Shown here piece by piece: positions 5,824 through 6,423 of a stretch of DNA of 6,423 nucleotides; the first letter of the stretch is position 1, and the number at the start of each line of letters is the position of its first letter. Origin of the DNA: Scatomorpha pullicola (lineage in GTDB: Bacteria; Bacillota; Clostridia; Oscillospirales; Oscillospiraceae); contig DVJU01000074.1 in assembly GCA_018716545.1 (NCBI GenBank), positions 1 to 6,423 of the forward strand, given 5' to 3'. Below the pieces are notes generated by a model. That model did no database searches. It had not been told where the DNA came from and saw only the letters and a program-made list of their open reading frames with translations. Position numbers and translations under genes: made by a program.

Positions 5824-6423
5824 ATGAAGAAGTTTGTAGGAATTGTTATGTCGCTGGTGCTTTTTGCGGCTATTGGCTGTGTGGGAGCGTTGGCGGCGGG
5901 GGAGGTCGCGCGGGTGGAGAGCGAGACTGCGCAGGTGGGGGCGAAGGCGCTGTTCAGCTTTGTGCGGAGCGACGGCGTGGAGGTGTACAGCTACGAGGTG
6001 CCGAACGCCACGAAGGTGAAAAACAGCATCACGCTGGAGTATTTTGAGGGCGACATATTGTCCGTCAGCGCCAGTGTGGGCGAGATGATAGACCTGGTGC
6101 TGGACGGCGGAAGGGCGAGCTTTGTGTGGACTGGCGCGCAGAAAAAAGAAGTTGAGTTTGAGATAACGGTCAGCGAAACGGGTGCTGCGGAAGCAGTCAC
6201 GACGCCGCTGGCCGTTTCTTATACCGAGGCACTGAAGCTGCTCGCGCTGGGCGGCGTGCGCGTGGACGGGGGCGTGGAGGTCACCGGCGTCGAGGTTCAG
6301 TGCGAAGCAGATACTGTGGAGCTGGTTGAAGGTGTCTCCGGCTTCACGGGCGAGCTGTCCGGGGAGCTTGGGGGCGGCGAGCTTGTTCTTCGGTTCAGCT
6401 CCGGCGGCGGAAGCGGGAGCGTG
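5824..6423 (+). CDS. exported protein of unknown family, 3' partial
   Basis: The frame is open from ATG 5824 to the window end, giving 200 residues without a stop. It begins with a clear signal peptide: MKK, a hydrophobic core at about residues 4-22, then a likely signal peptidase I site after ALAA (residues 22-25). Cys19 within AAIGC could alternatively be read as a weak lipobox, but the residue at -3 is Ala and hydrophobic sequence continues after the Cys. The mature part is rich in Val, Glu, Gly and Ser with alternating patterns typical of beta strands, for example SFVRSDGVEVYSYEV (45-59) and VDGGVEVTGVEV (147-158). It ends in a Gly/Ser-rich stretch (192-199) that may be a linker to a further domain. 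I recognise no enzyme motif. Codons lean to GCG, GTG and GGG, somewhat unlike the upstream genes. A surface or cell-envelope protein is the best guess. Confidence 0.8.
   Translation, partial: MKKFVGIVMSLVLFAAIGCVGALAAGEVARVESETAQVGAKALFSFVRSDGVEVYSYEVPNATKVKNSITLEYFEGDILSVSASVGEMIDLVLDGGRASFVWTGAQKKEVEFEITVSETGAAEAVTTPLAVSYTEALKLLALGGVRVDGGVEVTGVEVQCEADTVELVEGVSGFTGELSGELGGGELVLRFSSGGGSGSV

Noticed and set aside
5842..5882. Lipoprotein signal at Cys19 of the exported protein
   Set aside because: AIGC lacks the usual Leu/Val/Ile at -3 and hydrophobic residues continue past the Cys to a good signal peptidase I site, so a lipoprotein is only a weak alternative.

Overview
The window is about 6.4 kb of GC-rich bacterial DNA with five genes, all on the + strand. 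The first (Sir2-like) is cut by the left edge and the last (secreted protein) by the right edge. Strong GGAGG-type ribosome binding sites, sigma-A-like promoters with 17-nt spacers, the gene families present and short intergenic gaps suggest a GC-rich member of the Bacillota, plausibly a gut-type Clostridia lineage. That is an inference; no rRNA or other taxonomic marker is present. Isoleucine is often encoded by ATA despite the high GC.

Layout. (1) Bases 1-787: a Sir2-family gene of the SirTM-like type, in which the usual catalytic His is Gln. (2) 806-890: a possible terminator followed by a near-consensus promoter. (3) 928-3130: a likely two-gene operon of a membrane-anchored alpha/beta hydrolase and peptidase T (pepT), four bases apart, closed by a hairpin at 3140-3181. 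(4) 3219-5623: a single-gene unit with its own promoter, a perfect palindrome over the -10 box, a 752-residue Suv3-like RNA helicase starting at GTG, and a strong intrinsic terminator. (5) 5624-6423: about 130 bases with no supported gene, then an extended -10 promoter and the start of an exported protein of unknown family that runs off the window.

Two longer apparent start sites are wrong on sequence grounds. The hydrolase frame opens upstream at 862, but that codon is the -35 box. The helicase frame opens at ATG 3152, inside the pepT terminator. The corrected starts are 928 and 3284.

The most interesting item is the helicase. Its core closely resembles the mitochondrial degradosome helicase Suv3, and it is flanked by a small N-terminal module and a C-terminal four-Cys zinc-ribbon-like motif. 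The genes do not form one obvious pathway. The hydrolase and PepT may be co-expressed catabolic or housekeeping hydrolases, while the sirtuin and helicase look like separate units. I see no CRISPR array, tRNA, rRNA, insertion sequence or phage gene.
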